From NCBI GenBank assembly GCA_963843455.1, contig CAWJKE010000015.1, positions 124,001 to 188,000 of the forward strand: a stretch of 64,000 nt of DNA, in the 5' to 3' direction. Shown piece after piece: positions 8,220 to 15,317 of this stretch; position 1 is the first letter of the stretch; each line of letters begins with the position of its first letter. Under the pieces are notes generated by a model, which was not told the DNA's origin, searched no databases, and was given only the letters and a program-made list of their open reading frames with translations. Position numbers and translations under genes: made by a program. This stretch comes from CAIQPS01 sp963843455 (lineage in GTDB: Bacteria; Actinomycetota; Thermoleophilia; RBG-16-64-13).

Positions 8220-9260
8220 TCCCACCTCCTCTATACCTCGGGATGTGGAGCACCACGCTCGTGCCCTGGCCAAGGCTGCTCTTCACGACTAGCCGTCCAC
8301 CGAGGTACTCGGCCCTTTCCCGCATACCGGACAGACCGAAGTGATTCCCGTTCATGGGGGGCAGACCCTCGGGATCGAACCCCTTCCCGTTGTCACGGAC
8401 TATGAGATCGACACCACTTCTGCTAGCCCTCGCCCACACGCGGACCGCCGTGGCCCCGGAATGGTGCTCGGCGTTCGCGAGCGCCTCCTGCAAAATCCGA
8501 TACACGCATATGCGCGCGGAATTGGTGTGGACGCCGAAGTCTCCCTCCACTTCCAGGTCCGAGAAGACACCGGTACGACTTGGGAGACTCTCGACGAGGT
8601 CGGACATGCTGGCATTGAAGTTGTCGACACCCAGCGCGGGAGGACGAAGATTTCCAATCATACTCCGCGCCTCAAGACCAGCATATCGAGCGACTGTCTC
8701 ACCCGTTCCACCTGAATCTGTGTCTGTGGATCCGCCTCGGCCGTCAAATCGGCCAGCACCTGGGTCTCGAGGGAGGCGGCGACCGCGTACTGGGCGATAC
8801 CGTCGTGTAGGTCTTGTCCGGTGCGCTTTCGCTCCAACTCCATGGCCCGGATGGTCTGGCCGCCCACTCCCTGCGCAAAACTCAGGCTGCCACCCCGTTC
8901 CGAGACCCAGCCGACCAGGTACGCCATGGCGACGAGAAACACGGCCCAGGTAACCAATATCACCACCCGTTCCGCGGCCACTCCGGACGTAGCCATGAGG
9001 CGGACGAGGCCAAGCCAGATGGATGGCAGTATGGTCGCCGCGATTGTAGCGACCGCCATGAGAAGTCCGACCATCCTGCCGAGCACCACCGAAACTGCTG
9101 CAATCGGCAAGAAGAAGAAGAAGAAGAAGAAGAGATAGCTCGGATGGCTGCCTTCCCTGAAGTAGATCAAGAACACTCCGAAGGCGATCGCCGCGGAGGT
9201 GGCTGCGACAAGAAGCCGCGGGCCGGCAGTGAATCGCAGCTTTGCGGGGACTTCAGCCAA
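8209..9260 (-). CDS. LiaS/NarX-like sensor histidine kinase, frameshifted
   Basis: The locus reads as two frames. From the TTG at 9260 (AAGGAG seven bases upstream) come four transmembrane helices and the HisKA_3 phospho-acceptor box (Q-D-L-H-D-G-I-A-Q-Y). This frame stops at 8658 after S-L-D-M-L-V-L-R-R-G-V. One base off, E-A-R-S-M-I-G-N-L-R-P-P-A-L-G continues the same protein through N-box L-Q-E-A-L-A-N-A-E-H-H, G-box D-N-G-K-G-F-D and G-L-S-G-M-R-E-R-A-E. Restoring one base near 8668-8675 (TTGAGG in place of TTGGAGG) rebuilds a kinase of about 350 residues. It pairs with the overlapping NarL-type regulator. Helix 2 contains a run of about eight Phe from an AAG repeat. Confidence 0.85.
9109..9132 (-). 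repeat. (CTT)8 / (AAG)8 trinucleotide repeat in a kinase membrane helix
   Basis: Eight perfect AAG units on the plus strand (9109-9132) are read in the minus-strand kinase as a run of about eight Phe within a transmembrane helix. Slippage here changes helix length without changing frame. Confidence 0.85.
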
Positions 9261-9466
9261 ATGCTTTCTCCTTGCGGGCGGAGGGGTCGAGACTTTCCCA
9301 CCCTACTGCCCGCTCCGCGAAACTTGAAGTGGCAGGAGCGTTCTGGGCCGATCGAACGTGGTACCTTCGCCCTCCACGCAAGGGTAGCGCGTTTGCCTCT
9401 GCCGGAAGGCCAAATGATCGGCCCGCCACGGGGCCGACTCTCTCGTTAGCTACGCGCCGCCGGCGC

Positions 9467-9565
9467 CTATAGGACTTTTACGACCACCAGGAAGACGATA
9501 AGGATCACCATGATCACGAGGGCGACCCACGCCCACCAACTCAGACCCTGTTTCCTTTGCGACAC
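9467..9565 (-). CDS. Possible 32-residue single-helix membrane protein
   Basis: A GTG at 9563-9565 opens a 32-codon frame: a basic, polar start (M-S-Q-R-K-Q-G), then W-W-A-W and a continuous Ile/Val/Leu-rich helix ending V-V-V-K-V-L. A purine-rich AAAGGAAG lies about 12 bases upstream, which is far for a ribosome site. Small single-helix proteins of this type are common but rarely annotated. It lies upstream of the sensor kinase on the same strand and could be a partner of it. Supported only by composition and the clean hydrophobic block. Confidence 0.4.
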   Translation of the reverse strand: MSQRKQGLSWWAWVALVIMVILIVFLVVVKVL

Positions 9566-9827
9566 GGGGCCATAGATCTTCCTTTCATTGCGCTTCCGGC
9601 CTGGCTTTCCGCATCCCAGCCATTCTCCTAATCACCCACATTCTCCTCCTCGGATCGGTATCACTCTTCGCCTCGCAGCGCGAGCAGGACCGCTGCTAAC
9701 GCCTCACCCCGCCCCGCCTCCAGCTCCGCAAGTGTCTTGCCGCGGACCGCGGCCTCGACCCCGGCGGCAAGGACCATGCTGAGCGGTCGCTCACTTCGCT
9801 CGCTCCCGCGCTATTCTAGCCTCGACG
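9566..9827. other. Intergenic stretch without a recognised gene
   Basis: No frame here shows a recognisable domain, a convincing ribosome site or the high third-position G+C of the neighbouring genes. The 9781-9815 part has short repeats of GCTC with ACTTCGCTCGCT. Nothing else was identified. Confidence 0.5.
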
Positions 9828-9956
9828 CTGAAGGTCAAGCGCGCGGTGTTCACCCAGTGCCCGCCGGTGACCGTCGGGGCGACGCTGTGGAACGTCGAGA
9901 ACCTCTTCGGGTCTGTCAACAGGACTGAAGGCATCCTAGCCACTTTTGCCCAATGA
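9828..9956 (+). pseudogene. Short coding-like remnant, unrecognised
   Basis: A plus-strand frame ending at TGA 9954-9956 has almost exclusively G or C in third positions from about 9828 to 9911, as real genes here do. It reads L-K-V-K-R-A-V-F-T-Q-C-P-P-V and then T-L-W-N-V-E-N-L-F-G. No start codon with a ribosome site is visible and the bias fades over the last 15 codons. It looks like a gene fragment whose other parts are gone; I do not recognise the family. Confidence 0.3.
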
Positions 9957-9969
9957 GAATCATGATTCT
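9956..9969. promoter_or_regulatory. 14-bp perfect palindrome, candidate operator upstream of the UbiD-family gene
   Basis: AGAATCATGATTCT is a perfect palindrome, directly followed by the A/T-rich stretch TATAAAAT at 9970-9977, itself rare in this G+C-rich window. It sits 62 bases before the start of the decarboxylase gene, a usual position for a regulator site overlapping a promoter. The regulator is unknown. Confidence 0.5.
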
Positions 9970-10030
9970 TATAAAATCGCAGTCTGATATAGTCGTCCTA
10001 GAACGGTCTTACGACTGACAAGGAAATCTC

Positions 10031-11485
10031 ATGGATAGCAGCCAGATCACGGACCTCCGTACCGCAGTGGATTTCCTGGCCGAGAGACCGGGCCAGTTGG
10101 TGTCCACCGACGTGGAGGTCGATCCCTACCTCGAGATCGCCGGTGTCTACCGCAGGGTCGGCTCGGGGACTCCTACCGCTCCACCCACTCAGATCGGCCC
10201 CGCCATGATGTTCAACAAGGTCAAGGGCTCCCACATGCGAGTAGTGGCCGGTATCCTGGCCAGCCGCGAACGCACCGCCCTTCTCATGGGCAGCGAGCCA
10301 AGGCGCCTGGCTTTCGACCTTCTCAACGCCCTTGGCAACGCCGTCCCCCCGGTGGTGGTGCCGGCCGCGCAGGCGCCCTGCCAGGAAGTGGTCATCAGGC
10401 CGCCCTTCGACCTGCGCACCGCCATCCCCCCCGTTCAGTGCACACCGAAAGACGCTGGGCCGTTCTTCAACCTGGGCCTGCTCCGTGCGGAGGACCCCGA
10501 GACCGGTGTGTCCGACGTCACCATCCATCGCATGTGCGTGCAGGGACCCGACAGGATCAGCGTGAGTATAAGTATCGGTCGGCATATCGGGGTGTTCCTG
10601 GAGAAGGCCTGGGCCATGGGTAAGCCGCTGCCGGTGTCGTGCAGCATAGGCCTCGATCCGGCAATCCTCGTAGCCACCTCGTTCGAGGCGCCCACCACTC
10701 CCTTGGGCTTCGACGAGCTCACCATCGCGGGCGGGCTCCGCAACCGTCCCGTTGAGCTGGTCCAGTGCGTCAGCCAGAACACCAAGTCGATCGCTAGGGC
10801 CGAGATCGTCCTTGAGGGCGAGTTCTTGCCGAACGACCGGGCCGACGAAGACGCCGTCACCGGCCTCGGCTGGGCCATGCCCGAGTTCCCAGGCTACGTG
10901 GGCCAAGCGCAGACTAACCTCGCCATATTCACGGTCACCGCCATCACCCACCGGCTCAATCCGATCCTGCAGGTCCTCATCGGTCCCGGAGAGGAGCACG
11001 TCACCCTCACCGGCCTCCCCACCGAGACCAGCATCTACCGCCTCATCCAAGACGCCATCCCGGGTTTTCTGCAGAATGTCTACTGCGCGTCGGCCGGCGG
11101 GGGCAAGTACCTGGCCATCCTCCAGATCAAGAAGCGCAAGCCGAACGACGAGGGGATGCAGCGGCAGGCGGCCCTGGTGGCCTTCACCGCTTTCGCTGAG
11201 CTGAAGCACGTCATTCTCGTCGACGACGACGTGGACATCTACAACGCCAACGATGTGATGTGGGCCATGACCACCCGCTACCAGGGCGACATAGACACCA
11301 TCTTCATCCCCGGGGTGCGTGGCCATTCGCTCGACCCGTCGGGCACTCCCGAGTTCAACCAGTTGCTGCGGGCCCCGGGCATCACCTGCAAGACGATCTT
11401 CGACTGCACGGTGCCCTGGGGACTGCAGGAGCGCTTCGAACGTTCGCAGTTCCTGGACGTGGACCTGAAGAAATACTTCTCGTAG
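10031..11485 (+). CDS. UbiD-family prenylated-FMN decarboxylase
   Basis: 484 residues starting at ATG 10031 with AAGGA six to seven bases upstream. The family is recognised from the N-terminal D-L-R-T-A-V-D-F-L, the G-R-H-I-G cofactor/Arg region, E-I-V-L-E-G-E-F carrying the two catalytic Glu of the E-R-E network, and the C-terminal V-D-D-D-V-D-I-Y-N-A-N-D-V-M-W-A. UbiD enzymes reversibly (de)carboxylate aromatic or alpha,beta-unsaturated acids using prenylated FMN made by UbiX. No UbiX gene lies nearby, so the cofactor must come from elsewhere in the genome. It is monocistronic, upstream of rex; the substrate is not predictable. Confidence 0.93.
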   Translation: MDSSQITDLRTAVDFLAERPGQLVSTDVEVDPYLEIAGVYRRVGSGTPTAPPTQIGPAMMFNKVKGSHMRVVAGILASRERTALLMGSEPRRLAFDLLNALGNAVPPVVVPAAQAPCQEVVIRPPFDLRTAIPPVQCTPKDAGPFFNLGLLRAEDPETGVSDVTIHRMCVQGPDRISVSISIGRHIGVFLEKAWAMGKPLPVSCSIGLDPAILVATSFEAPTTPLGFDELTIAGGLRNRPVELVQCVSQNTKSIARAEIVLEGEFLPNDRADEDAVTGLGWAMPEFPGYVGQAQTNLAIFTVTAITHRLNPILQVLIGPGEEHVTLTGLPTETSIYRLIQDAIPGFLQNVYCASAGGGKYLAILQIKKRKPNDEGMQRQAALVAFTAFAELKHVILVDDDVDIYNANDVMWAMTTRYQGDIDTIFIPGVRGHSLDPSGTPEFNQLLRAPGITCKTIFDCTVPWGLQERFERSQFLDVDLKKYFS

Positions 11486-11530
11486 GGGCTGCCCCGGGCA
11501 CCGGCGCTTGCTCACCTCTTCACACAGGTC

Positions 11531-11566
11531 TTGACACCACCTAGCCTACTGTGATTTCATTCACGG
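11531..11566 (+). promoter_or_regulatory. Promoter region of rex with overlapping Rex-type operator
   Basis: TTGACA at 11531-11536 is a perfect -35 element. The inverted repeat CTGTGATTTCATTCACGG (11549-11566) matches the Rex operator plan TTGTGAA-N4-TTCACAA in its half-site cores TGTGA and TCAC. The repeat covers the expected -10 position, so bound Rex would block transcription. It lies 27 bases before the rex ATG and implies autoregulation. Confidence 0.65.
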
Positions 11567-11593
11567 TACGGAACCGAGCACTGTGAGCAAAAT

Positions 11594-12256
11594 ATGGCGC
11601 CGACCGACAAGAAGGATCACAAGGTCTCCCTCCACACCGTGGAGCGGCTGAGCGTCTACCGGCGAAAGCTCGAGGAGTTGAGCCTCGACGAAGTCGAATT
11701 CATCCACTCCCACGAGCTCGCGGCGCTTGTCGGGGTCACTCCCGCCCAGTTGCGGCGCGACCTCGCCAGCTTTGGCAGCTACGGCAACATCTCCCGGGGC
11801 TACGACGTGCGCCAGATGAGCCGGACGATAAGCCAGATCATCGGCACCGACCGCATCCAGAACGTGGCTTTGGTGGGAGTGGGCGACCTGGGACGAGCCC
11901 TGCTTTCGTACCGTGGTTTCGAGGAGCGGGGCTTTCACATCGCCGCGGTCTTCGACGTGGACCCCGACAAGGTGGGGCGGGTATTCGCCGGCCGCCGCTG
12001 CTATGGGCTCGACAAGCTGGAGACGGTGCTTGCCGACATGCAGATCCGGATCCTGATCTTGGCCGCCCGTCCCGACGGGCTGCAGGAAGTGGTCGACAGG
12101 GGCATGCAGGCCGGCGTTCGTTCTTTCCTGAACTTCGTGCCGAAGACCCTCAGTATTCCCGAGGGCTGCTTCGTGGAGCACATAGACATCTCGGCAAAAC
12201 TGGAGAAGCTGTCGTTTCTGAGCCGGCAGGAGGCGCAGATGGAGGTGTGGGCGTGA
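11594..12256 (+). CDS. rex: Redox-sensing transcriptional repressor Rex
   Basis: 220 residues. The N-terminal winged helix (V-E-R-L-S-V-Y-R-R-K-L, then V-T-P-A-Q-L-R-R-D-L-A-S-F-G and G-N-I-S-R-G-Y) is the Rex DNA-binding domain. A Rossmann domain follows with V-G-V-G-D-L-G-R-A-L, F-D-V-D-P-D-K-V-G and the C-terminal domain-swap helix. Rex binds DNA when NAD+ is high and releases when NADH binds, derepressing respiratory and fermentative genes. Rex-like operators occur before this gene and before the following hydrogenase cluster at 12284-12301, so it is the likely local regulator of the hydrogenase genes. Confidence 0.95.
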   Translation: MAPTDKKDHKVSLHTVERLSVYRRKLEELSLDEVEFIHSHELAALVGVTPAQLRRDLASFGSYGNISRGYDVRQMSRTISQIIGTDRIQNVALVGVGDLGRALLSYRGFEERGFHIAAVFDVDPDKVGRVFAGRRCYGLDKLETVLADMQIRILILAARPDGLQEVVDRGMQAGVRSFLNFVPKTLSIPEGCFVEHIDISAKLEKLSFLSRQEAQMEVWA

Positions 12257-12283
12257 TGGGTCGTCCCCTTTTTTTGGACGCTA

Positions 12284-12301
12284 TTGTGAAGTAGTTCACT
12301 G
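12284..12301. promoter_or_regulatory. Rex-type operator upstream of the hydrogenase cluster
   Basis: TTGTGAAGTAGTTCACTG matches the Rex consensus TTGTGAA-N4-TTCACAA at 16 of 18 positions including N4, with a perfect left half-site. It lies between rex and the response regulator gene, 36 bases before the ATG at 12338. A T7 run at 12269-12275 just upstream may also help end rex transcription. Confidence 0.75.
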
Positions 12302-12337
12302 TGAATGGTCGCACAAGAGGCCGACTGAGGAGGAGCG

Positions 12338-12772
12338 ATGAGTGCCAAGAAGATCCTGGTGGTCGACGACGACAACGACCTGGTGGCGTCGATCGAGGCG
12401 TTTCTCGGAGCACGTGGGTTCGTGGTCACCACCGCGGGCAACAGCAAGGAAGCGTACAAGCGGATCGTGGAGGACAAGCCCGATCTCATCGTGCTGGACG
12501 TGATGATGGACTACGACGAGGAGGGTATGGTCCTCGCGAGCGCCCTCAAGACCGACGGACCCACCCGGGACATCCCCATCGTCATGCTCTCCGGTTTCAA
12601 CGTCCAGAAAGACGTGCGCGAGAAGGTGCTGGCATCACTCATGGGACAGGACTGGCCGGCGGAGACCTTTATGCAGAAGCCGGTCCGGCTGGCCGAGTTG
12701 GCCGAGCGGATCGACATTCTGCTGGCCCGAGCCGAAGAGCGCCGCAAACCCTGGCCCATCGAGGAGGCCTGA
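12338..12772 (+). CDS. Single-domain response regulator (receiver only)
   Basis: 144 residues with GAGGAGG before the ATG. Receiver fold: L-V-V-D-D-D-N-D acidic cluster, phospho-Asp in L-I-V-L-D-V-M-M, Ser switch in V-M-L-S-G and Lys in M-Q-K-P-V. No output domain follows, only a short helical tail. The D-V-M-M-D-Y-D-E-E-G segment after the phospho-Asp resembles the D-L-M-M-E-R-Y-D-S-G of the receiver gene at 19082, so the two are probably related and serve the same relay. First gene after the Rex operator; likely a phosphate shuttle for the hydrogenase-linked kinases. Confidence 0.9.
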   Translation: MSAKKILVVDDDNDLVASIEAFLGARGFVVTTAGNSKEAYKRIVEDKPDLIVLDVMMDYDEEGMVLASALKTDGPTRDIPIVMLSGFNVQKDVREKVLASLMGQDWPAETFMQKPVRLAELAERIDILLARAEERRKPWPIEEA

Positions 12773-12774
12773 TC

Positions 12775-13281
12775 GTGGGCGCTGTGCAGAACGCGAGCTG
12801 CGTCGAGATGTTGCTGGCCGAGCGGAACGGACGGTCCCGCGACCAACTGATACCGCTGCTACAGGAGATCCAGGCGCGAGAAGGCTTTCTCTCGCGGGCT
12901 GCCATGAGCGAGTTGGCGGCCGCGCTCGATACGCCGGTGGCGAGCGTCTACGGAGTGGCGACCTTCTACAACCAGTTCCGGTTCGCCCCTCTGGGCGAGC
13001 ATGTGATCGAGCTGTGCCGGGGCACCGCCTGCCACGTCAAGCAGAGTCTCGCCCTGCAGCAGCACCTGCAGCGCCGGCTGCGACTGCGGCCGGACGGCAA
13101 CTCCGCCGACAAGCGCTTCAGCGTTGTGAACGTCGCCTGTCTGGGCGCGTGCTCGATAGCACCGGTCATCAAGCTCGACGGAGAGTTCTACGGCCACCTG
13201 ACCATCGAGAAGCTCGACGCGCTTCTGGACGCGCTCGACGCGAGGGACGGCGAACAAGCCGAGGAGGTGAGCGCGGCATGA
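12775..13281 (+). CDS. hydC: [FeFe] hydrogenase NuoE-like subunit (HydC/HndA type)
   Basis: 168 residues from a GTG at 12775 preceded by GGAGG. Thioredoxin-like 2Fe-2S protein of the NuoE family: helical N terminus (L-L-Q-E-I-Q-A-R-E-G-F-L-S), V-A-S-V-Y-G-V-A-T-F-Y-N-Q-F, and the four cluster cysteines in C-R-G-T-A-C-H-V-K and C-L-G-A-C-S-I-A-P. In bifurcating or NADP-reducing hydrogenases this subunit passes electrons to or from the flavin subunit. It starts three bases after the receiver gene and overlaps the next gene by ATGA, so the complex is made from one transcript. Confidence 0.93.
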   Translation: MGAVQNASCVEMLLAERNGRSRDQLIPLLQEIQAREGFLSRAAMSELAAALDTPVASVYGVATFYNQFRFAPLGEHVIELCRGTACHVKQSLALQQHLQRRLRLRPDGNSADKRFSVVNVACLGACSIAPVIKLDGEFYGHLTIEKLDALLDALDARDGEQAEEVSAA

Positions 13282-15308
13282 ACGGCAGTCTCCTGTTGGA
13301 AGCGTGCTGTGCCCGCTGCACCCATTCTCCCGGCCAGCCGTGCCCGGATCTGGTCTCGTGCGTCACCGGCGGCCCGATATGCCATGACGATGAGAGCTGC
13401 CGCTCCGAGCGTGGTGCCCGCCTGGAGCAGGCCCGCCGCGGAGGCGAAGGGAGCGTCCTCTTCGTAGGCGCGGGGACGTGCGGCCGGGCCAACGGGGCCA
13501 CGCGGATCATGGAGAGAGCGCGGGCCTTCCTGGCTGACCGCTCCCTGCCGGTGAGCATCGTCGAGGTGGGGTGCGTGGGCTACTGCCAGCGAGAAGTGTT
13601 CGCCGATCTGCAGCCCCCAGACGGCCCCCGTTTGTCGTACTGCGACCTCAGCCCCGAGAACGTCGACGAGTTCCTCGAGGACGTCTTCGAGAAGGGCGAA
13701 CTGAAAAACCGCTTTCTTTACGGGCGCTACCCGACGGCGACCGCTGGGCTGCGCCGCGGGGCGGCCGGCGACGGTGCGGACGGCTTCCAGGACGTCCCTC
13801 TGGTCGCGGACACTCCGTTCTTCGCCCGGCAGACCCGAGTGGTCCTGGACAACTGCGGGATGATCGACCCGGCCTCACTCGATGCGGCGCTGGCAGCCGG
13901 CGGCTTCGCCGCCGCGGCCCGCGCGCTCACCACCATGACGCCCCGCGAGGTTTGCGACACGGTGATCGAGTCGGGGCTCCGCGGCCGGGGCGGCGCGGGG
14001 TTCCCGACCGGGCAGAAGTGGAAGATCGCCCTCGACGTTCCGGCCTCCCAGAAGTACCTCATCTGCAACGCCGACGAGGGCGACCCGGGCGCGTTCATGG
14101 ATCGGGCGGTGCTGGAGGGCGACCCCTTCCGGGTGATCGAGGGGATGCTGATAGCGGCCTACGCCATCGGCGCTTCCAAGGGCTACGTCTACTGCCGGGC
14201 GGAATATCCCCTGGCCATCCGGCGTCTGCAGGACGCCATCGGCCAATGCCGCAAGGCCGGCCTGCTGGGGGCCAACATCCTGGGCAGCATGACCGATTTC
14301 GACATCGTCATCAAGCAAGGCGCCGGGGCGTTCGTCTGCGGCGAGGAGACGGCGATCCTGGCCAGCATCGAAGGCGGGCGCGGCATGCCCCGTCCGCGGC
14401 CGCCGTATCCCGCGGTGGCCGGTCTGCACGGCAAGCCGACAGTGCTCAACAACGTGGAGACCCTCGCCAACGTGCCCGGCATCGTTCGAAACGGGCCGGC
14501 CTGGTTCCGCGATCTCGGTATCGGCGACGCCGCCGGCACGAAGGTCTTCGCGCTGAGCGGCCGGGTGCGGAACACCGGCCTGGTGGAAGTGCCGGTCGGG
14601 ATCCCGCTGCGCGAAGTGGTCTACACCATCGGGGGCGGGGCGCCCGACGGCCACAAGATCAAGGCTGTGCAGATCGGCGGCCCCAGCGGCGGCTGCATCC
14701 CCGACGACCTGCTCGACGTGCCCGCCGACTACGGCAGGCTCCAGGAACTGGGGGCCATGATGGGCTCCGGCGGGATGGTGGTCATGGACGAGCGGACCTG
14801 CATGGTCGACGTGGCCAAGTACTTCATGGAGTTCATCCGCAACGAGTCGTGCGGCAAGTGCGCTCCCTGCCGCGAAGGCACCACCCGGATGCACGAGATC
14901 CTGGCCGCCCTCACCGAGCGGCCCGTAGGTGAGGAGATCCGGCGGCTTGAGCGGTTTCGCGGCCTGCTTCATCTGGAAGAGCTGGCAGAGACCATCAAGG
15001 ACACGTCCCTCTGCGGCCTGGGCCAGTCGGCGGCGAACCCGGTGCTATCCACCCTGCGCTTCTTCCGCGACGAGTACGAGGCGCACATCATGGAGGACCG
15101 CTGTCCGGCCGGCGTCTGCCAGGGGCTTCGCACCTATCAGGTGGACAACGCCTCCTGCATCGGCTGCATGGCCTGCAAGAAGAACTGCCCGTCGGGAGCC
15201 ATCGTCGGGGAACGCAAGAACGCCCACTACATCATCGTCGATCGTTGCCTGGGCTGCGGCGCCTGCTTGGACGCCTGCCCGAAGCATTCGATCTCGTTGG
15301 TCACCTGA
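13278..15308 (+). CDS. hydB: [FeFe] hydrogenase NuoF-like NAD(P)H/FMN subunit (HydB/HndC type)
   Basis: 676 residues. Order: a Cys-rich N-terminal segment of about 50 residues (A-C-C-A-R-C-T, S-C-V-T-G-G-P-I-C), a thioredoxin-like 2Fe-2S domain (G-A-G-T-C-G-R-A-N-G-A, V-G-C-V-G-Y-C), then the NuoF core with G-L-R-G-R-G-G-A-G-F-P-T-G NADH site, C-N-A-D-E-G-D-P-G-A-F FMN site, SLBB part and S-C-G-K-C-A-P-C-R-E-G 4Fe-4S site, and finally two ferredoxin 4Fe-4S motifs (C-I-G-C-M-A-C-K-K-N-C-P, C-L-G-C-G-A-C-L-D-A-C-P). This layout is that of HydB of trimeric/tetrameric bifurcating hydrogenases. The extra N-terminal Cys-rich stretch is unusual. Confidence 0.94.
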   Translation: MNGSLLLEACCARCTHSPGQPCPDLVSCVTGGPICHDDESCRSERGARLEQARRGGEGSVLFVGAGTCGRANGATRIMERARAFLADRSLPVSIVEVGCVGYCQREVFADLQPPDGPRLSYCDLSPENVDEFLEDVFEKGELKNRFLYGRYPTATAGLRRGAAGDGADGFQDVPLVADTPFFARQTRVVLDNCGMIDPASLDAALAAGGFAAAARALTTMTPREVCDTVIESGLRGRGGAGFPTGQKWKIALDVPASQKYLICNADEGDPGAFMDRAVLEGDPFRVIEGMLIAAYAIGASKGYVYCRAEYPLAIRRLQDAIGQCRKAGLLGANILGSMTDFDIVIKQGAGAFVCGEETAILASIEGGRGMPRPRPPYPAVAGLHGKPTVLNNVETLANVPGIVRNGPAWFRDLGIGDAAGTKVFALSGRVRNTGLVEVPVGIPLREVVYTIGGGAPDGHKIKAVQIGGPSGGCIPDDLLDVPADYGRLQELGAMMGSGGMVVMDERTCMVDVAKYFMEFIRNESCGKCAPCREGTTRMHEILAALTERPVGEEIRRLERFRGLLHLEELAETIKDTSLCGLGQSAANPVLSTLRFFRDEYEAHIMEDRCPAGVCQGLRTYQVDNASCIGCMACKKNCPSGAIVGERKNAHYIIVDRCLGCGACLDACPKHSISLVT

Positions 15309-15317
15309 GAGGTCACC

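Noticed and set aside
9956..9977. A Fur box before the UbiD-family gene
   Set aside because: The palindrome lacks the GATAAT hexamer pattern of Fur sites; only an unspecified operator is supportable.
9998..11515. A 505-codon minus-strand frame opposite the UbiD-family gene
   Set aside because: It is a shadow of the strong G+C third-position bias; the plus-strand protein is clearly UbiD-like and the minus one has no motifs.
13571..14932. A 453-codon frame inside hydB, with a further long frame on the opposite strand
   Set aside because: Rich in Arg, Gly and Pro without domains, overlapping the conserved NuoF-like gene.
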